From the NCBI GenBank assembly GCA_024642205.1, contig JAHEBQ010000059.1:1-39573 (forward strand): 39,573 nucleotides of DNA. The letters are read 5' to 3'. The notes beneath the pieces were generated by a model. That model was given only the letters and a program-made list of their open reading frames with translations, had not been told where the DNA came from and made no database searches. Below, one piece after another: positions 36,163 through 39,573 of the stretch. The DNA comes from Planctomycetaceae bacterium. Its GTDB lineage: Bacteria > Planctomycetota > Planctomycetia > Pirellulales > Pirellulaceae. The translations under genes and the position numbers were made by a program. The number at the start of each line of letters is the position of its first letter. The first letter of the stretch is position 1.

Positions 36163-37317
36163 ATGTTTTCAGTTACTCAAGTTGGATCCTGGCCTCGATC
36201 ACCGGAATTGCTTGCCGGCCTTCGCGAGAAACGCATGGGGCGGATGACAGACCAACAGTTCAACGAATTGGCAGACGGGGAAATACGTCGCTGCATTCAG
36301 CTGCAACTGGATGCTGGCGTCGACATTGTCGTCGATGGCGAGTTGCGGCGTGACAATTTCTATTCGTTCATCTCCGAAAAAGTCGATGGTACGCGGTTGA
36401 TGTCTTTAGCGGAAATGCTGGAGACGGTCGAGGACAAGGCGGCCTTTGAGGAGATGCTGCAAACGCTCGACGCACCCGCTTTTTCGATTCGCAATCCGAC
36501 GTGTGTCGGCAAACTGCGGCGGCGCGAACCTCTGGCTGCCAATGACTTGAGGTTTCTGCGCACGTTGACCGACAAACCTGTTAAGACGACGCTACCGGGT
36601 CCGTATCTACTGACGCGCGCAATGTGGGTGACTTCGTATTCCGGCAGTGCGTATGGCGACAAACCGGTGATGGCGGATGATGTCGTTTCAATTTTGCGAG
36701 AGGAGCTTGAGGAGTTGGTTGACGAGGGAGCCGAATTCGTGCAGTTTGACGAGCCAGTGTTGACCGAAGTCGTTCACAGCGGCGACGACAAACGCCGCAC
36801 TTTCATGTGAGCGACATTAGCGACCCGCCGTGATGCGGGTGCCGAACTTGCTTATGCTGCCCAACTGATGAACCGGGTCCTGGACGGATTCTCGGGAAAG
36901 CTTCGAACGGGAATTCACGTCTGCCGCGGCAACTGGTCGAAACGTGAAGACGTTTTGATCACCGGAGACTATCAACCACTCGTCGATTGCTTTCGCGAAA
37001 TGAATGTCGATCAACTGGTTCTTGAATACGCCACACCGCGAGCAGGCGAACTGGAGATTATTGGGCGCGCATTGTCAGATCGCGAAATCGGACTGGGCTG
37101 TGTCAATCCACGGACTGATGTAGCTGAACCCGTCGAGTCAATTGTGGATCGCGCTCACGAGGCGCTTCAATATTGGTCGCCTGAGAAAATCTTCCTCAAT
37201 CCGGACTGTGGATTTGGTTGCTTTGCGAACCGATGCGTAAACCAAGAAGACATCGCCGCCGCCAAACTCAAATCCATGGTAGACGCCGCGAAGATACTGC
37301 GTTCGGACGTTTTGTGA
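36163..37317 (+). CDS. Short MetE-like methionine synthase with in-frame TGA at codon 216 (candidate selenocysteine, or nonsense mutation)
   Basis: If the TGA at 36808-36810 is read, the frame gives a 384-residue cobalamin-independent methionine-synthase-type (COG0620) methyltransferase consisting of one catalytic barrel. The start MFSVTQVGSWPRS matches the family's V-G-S-x-P-R opening; VDGELRRDNF, TLPGPYLLTRAMW and FVQFDEPVLTEVV follow. After the TGA come DAGAELAYAAQLMNRV, then the zinc site: H252 and C254 (IHVCRGNW), E288 (LVLEYATPRAG), C349 (NPDCGFG). The Glu-to-Cys spacing of 61 equals E. coli MetE E665-C726. The frame is unbroken for 169 codons after TGA. The codon lies in RTFM-TGA-A, where I recall relatives having Cys. 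It starts 65 bases behind the TusA-OsmC gene. No selA/selB/selC/selD is in the window. Confidence 0.8.
36823..36840 (+). promoter_or_regulatory. Hairpin with bacterial SECIS-like geometry
   Basis: ACCCGC (36823-36828) pairs perfectly with GCGGGT (36835-36840) around the loop CGTGAT. The stem begins 12 bases and the apical loop 18 bases after the TGA of the MetE-like gene. The loop has G as its second base. As I recall the bacterial SECIS rules, the loop should lie about 16-37 bases after UGA with a G among its first two bases, so this fits. GC-rich coding DNA can form such stems by chance. Confidence 0.4.
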
Positions 37318-37985
37318 GCAACGGATCAATCTCGTGTTAGCGGATTCACATTCGGGTTCATGGCAATCTCAACTCGCCAGATGATGCTACTTTCGATTTT
37401 GGCGATCTCAAAGACCTCCATTCCTGCTACCAACGTTGCGAAAAGTAATCTTGAAACATAGACCAGGTTCCATTCCAGTCAGGTTTCCTCTTCCAAACAG
37501 GTGTTTGACAGTGAAAAACTTCTCCTTCGAACCCACAGATGAAAACTGACTTTACAACCGACGGTCCAAGATGTAAAACTACCGTCCTGCAAGTAATTGG
37601 ATTCCCACGACCCGTACGCGGGGTGAAAGCGGGCGCTTCAAGTTTTGGCGTTCATGGTATCTGGATCAATACTTGTAGTTCATAATTGATTGGCGATGAC
37701 TTACGTTTCCCAAATTTCCATCGGTCAGCCAGTACCTTTCGTCGGTACCCGTTGTGCATTGATGCCCGCAACGGGCTTTACCTGACTTGCCTAGCACCAA
37801 AGCGGCGTGCCCGTTGATGTGCTTTCTGCGTCTTCGCTTTTTCGAATAGACACGCAGTCAGGCCTCTTTCTTGATCAATGTCCGCACAACCCGCTGTACG
37901 TTTTGACGCTTCAGTGGTTTCAGGCTTGAATTTCATCTTTTCCCGTGACAGCGATTGATTCATGTTTCCAGATTTGAACCTTAAA
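37318..37985. other. Intergenic, no gene seen
   Basis: 668 bases between the MetE-like gene and the lipoprotein gene. A GCCCG-CAA-CGGGC hairpin (37764-37776) followed by only three T could be a weak terminator. A minus-strand open frame (37778-38116) overlapping the lipoprotein shows no protein features. No terminator was seen close behind the MetE-like gene. Confidence 0.45.
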
Positions 37986-38354
37986 ATGAGATGTTTTTGT
38001 CTATTGCTTGCTTGTTTAGCGGTGGCAGGTTGCAGTGACGGCAAGGATTTGCAAAAAGTCGAATTCGCCAGTTCGACCGTCCAACGCGCGCTTGAGTCCT
38101 GGAAACAGGGAGCCAAGCCGGTTGACTTACGGTCCGCGGCTGATCCTGTTGATTTTCATGACGACGACTGGGATCGCTCCGCCAAGTTGGTCGATTTCGA
38201 AATTCGTCAGACGTACATGGAATCCGATGGAACAGCCCGATGTGCTGTTTCGTTAACCGTTCAATACGGCAAGAAAGTGCCGGTCAAAGTCAAATGTACC
38301 TATCAGATCGTCACCGAGCCCGAGGTGATCATTGGCCGGGATCCAATGTCCTAA
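37986..38354 (+). CDS. Small lipoprotein
   Basis: A 122-residue protein from the ATG at 37986. An alternative in-frame ATG at 37962 adds eight residues and cannot be excluded. MRCFCLLLACLAVAGC is a lipoprotein signal with the lipobox A-V-A-G-C; the Cys at residue 16 would be lipidated. The mature part of about 105 residues has a helix with a conserved-looking LESWKQG, a D-rich turn (DFHDDDWDRS) and a beta-sheet region (ARCAVSLTVQY, VKVKCTYQIV). It is placed 66 bases before a DUF1559 gene, a very common planctomycete arrangement, so the two are probably co-expressed and may act together at the envelope. Function unknown. Confidence 0.8.
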   Translation: MRCFCLLLACLAVAGCSDGKDLQKVEFASSTVQRALESWKQGAKPVDLRSAADPVDFHDDDWDRSAKLVDFEIRQTYMESDGTARCAVSLTVQYGKKVPVKVKCTYQIVTEPEVIIGRDPMS

Positions 38355-38420
38355 TCGCAATCGGCATTCGTGTGTTTTTCTAACCCCAGTTTCGAAAAAA
38401 CGATTTCAGGAGAGTCATTT

Positions 38421-39368
38421 ATGTCCAAACAAAATTCAAAATCTGGTTTCACTTTGGTGGAGTTGTTGGTAGTAATTGCGATCATTGGCATCCTGATCGG
38501 GATGCTGTTGCCGGCTGTTCAATCCATCCGCGATGCTGCTCGTCGCACGACTTCGATGAACAATCTTAGACAACTGGTACTGGCCGCGCAAACCGCACAC
38601 GACGCGGCAATGGTTACGCCTCCGATGTTTGGGAGTTTTCCGGCTCAAAGTCGACAGCCACCGTTGGGCACCGTTTTTTACCATCTGCTCCCATTCCTGG
38701 AGCAAGGAAACGTTCACGCCTTGGGGCCGGATGTCGCACGATCACAGCGGTTGTCGGTCCTCGAGGCGCCAGCGGACCCATCCTACAACGATGGAATCTA
38801 CGAACTCAATGAGTCGGTTCCAGATTGGGCGGATTCGAGCAATAACCAGTGGGGGCTCAGCAGTTATTCCGCCAACTGGCAGGTTTTTGGGGATGATGGA
38901 ACGCGATTCGGCCAAATTCAGGATGGCCTATCCAATACCATTTTATTTAATGAAAAGTTCGCCGTTTCGTCTCGCGAAATTGGCGACCCGACGAAAGGCG
39001 CCAACCTTTGGGGATACGGCGTTTTTCCACCGACAATACCCTATGACTATTCAGTTACCATGCCATCGGATCATCTGTATGCCAGTGCTTACTGGGCGCG
39101 CAGCGGATTTGTCAATCGAGGGGGTGCAGTACCCACGTCATGGGCCGGAGATGAGCCTTGGCGTTGCCGCTGTTTGCTGAAGCCAGAGTTTGGTGTTAAG
39201 TCGACCAATGCTCACCCGTTGAAATCTCAGAGTCTGTCCGCCAACGTAATCCACATGGGAATGGCAGATGGTTCCGTGCGGCGCGCGACCGGCAGCGTGA
39301 CAGATCCATCGTGGTCTGCCGGCGAAACTCCTGCCAATGGTGAAATTTTGAGGCCAGATGATAACTAG
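38421..39368 (+). CDS. DUF1559 pseudopilin-like protein
   Basis: 315 residues. The start at 38421 is preferred over an upstream in-frame ATG at 38370 because AGGAGAG lies 6 bases before it and it places the type IV pilin-like signal at the N-terminus: KSGFTLVELLVVIAIIGIL, with G9-F10 as the prepilin peptidase site and E14 at the usual position +5. DUF1559 blocks follow (MNNLRQLVLAAQTAHDAA, LLPFLEQGN, DGLSNTILFNEKFA), and it ends in the VIHMGMADGSVR signature. It is presumably cleaved by a prepilin peptidase and assembled or retained at the membrane; function unknown. The stop TAG at 39366-39368 lies next to an insertion-sequence end, so the last residues could be influenced by the insertion, though the ending looks natural. 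Confidence 0.92.
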   Translation: MSKQNSKSGFTLVELLVVIAIIGILIGMLLPAVQSIRDAARRTTSMNNLRQLVLAAQTAHDAAMVTPPMFGSFPAQSRQPPLGTVFYHLLPFLEQGNVHALGPDVARSQRLSVLEAPADPSYNDGIYELNESVPDWADSSNNQWGLSSYSANWQVFGDDGTRFGQIQDGLSNTILFNEKFAVSSREIGDPTKGANLWGYGVFPPTIPYDYSVTMPSDHLYASAYWARSGFVNRGGAVPTSWAGDEPWRCRCLLKPEFGVKSTNAHPLKSQSLSANVIHMGMADGSVRRATGSVTDPSWSAGETPANGEILRPDDN

Positions 39369-39573
39369 AGGGCCTTTCAAAACCTCTTTGCCACGTTGAT
39401 GAGGCAAGCGAGGTTAACGAATCCTTGAAATAAATGATGATAGAACTCATACCTAGTTACAAGTCGCCTGAAGTTTTGGATCCAGCTGATGGATCGCTCG
39501 ACCTTCCACCGACGTTTGTATCGCCGGAATGCTCGCCCGTCTTGAGTAGGCGGCTTTTTTCGATTGGCTTTGT
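39366..39573. mobile_element. Insertion sequence, left end only
   Basis: The element probably begins at or just after the CTAG at 39365-39368, directly at the DUF1559 stop, with a terminal sequence resembling GAGGGCCTTTCAAAACC. The matching terminal repeat lies outside the window, so the boundary is an estimate based on where the DUF1559 gene ends and the transposase stop occurs. Confidence 0.55.
39377..39573 (-). CDS. IS5/IS4-type transposase, C-terminal part (cut by window edge)
   Basis: Reading the minus strand from the window end gives an uninterrupted frame of 64 codons, ending at the TGA complement 39377-39379. Its sequence (FRRYKRRWKVERSISWIQNF, then RRLVTRYEFYHHLFQGFVNL, then ACLINVAKRF) is the typical C-terminus of DDE transposases of the IS5 group, including the WKVER motif with the final catalytic Glu. 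No damage is visible in this part. The rest of the element lies beyond the window. Confidence 0.82.
   Translation of the reverse strand, partial: KANRKKPPTQDGRAFRRYKRRWKVERSISWIQNFRRLVTRYEFYHHLFQGFVNLACLINVAKRF

Noticed and set aside
1..39573. CRISPR arrays, tRNA or rRNA genes
   Set aside because: No regularly spaced repeats and no recognisable tRNA/rRNA sequence were seen by eye. A tRNAscan/Infernal run would be needed to exclude divergent tRNAs.

Overview
The window looks like a chromosomal segment of a marine-type planctomycete, probably Pirellulales. The evidence is a set of families that are hallmarks of that group: DUF1559 pseudopilin-like proteins, a cytochrome/WD40/PSCyt2/PSD1 giant followed by its DUF1501 partner, sulfatase and metallophosphatase genes under an ECF sigma/anti-sigma pair, a Cys-rich outer-membrane barrel-like protein, and an IS5-like transposase. 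GC content looks moderate. Many genes lack a strong Shine-Dalgarno sequence and several start with GTG. No rRNA, tRNA or CRISPR was recognised.

Layout. 1-11.2 kb (+): the 3' part of a DUF1559 protein, a secreted M3 metallopeptidase, the 1710-residue cytochrome c/WD40/PSD1 protein and DUF1501. 11.5-14.4 kb (-): an esterase/SMP-30 fusion and an unknown 271-residue protein. 15.2 kb (+): a small cytochrome c with a clear terminator. 16.1-18.6 kb (-): Ogt behind a long disordered RS/RGG protein. 19.1-20.6 kb (-): the outer-membrane protein. 21.7-26.1 kb (-): an ATGA-overlapped operon of ECF sigma, membrane anti-sigma-like protein, EF-hand metallophosphatase and sulfatase. Three of these four genes carry frameshifts. 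26.6-28.2 kb (+): a transglutaminase-like protein. 28.4-31 kb (-): a carbohydrate-binding/glucose-sorbosone dehydrogenase protein. 32.1-37.3 kb (+): a compact seven-gene cluster, described below. 38-39.4 kb (+): a lipoprotein and a DUF1559 protein. 39.38 kb to the end (-): the 3' end of a transposase.

The most interesting region is 32.1-37.3 kb: OsmC-like, acyl-CoA-dehydrogenase-like flavoprotein, cytosolic PhnD-like binding protein, TusA-like, DsrE-like, TusA-OsmC fusion and a short MetE-like methionine synthase. The genes are co-directional and partly overlapping. Several have lost the standard catalytic residues of their families: Asp for the first OsmC Cys, CG for the TusA CPxP, no ACAD catalytic Glu. 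They look like a dedicated cytosolic sulfur (or selenium) relay feeding a methyl transfer. The MetE-like gene has an in-frame TGA at codon 216, where I recall homologues having Cys. It is followed by a perfect 6-bp hairpin at bacterial-SECIS-like spacing, and all four zinc ligands are intact downstream. It is therefore a candidate selenoprotein. The competing explanation is a simple nonsense mutation, which the decaying operon nearby makes plausible.
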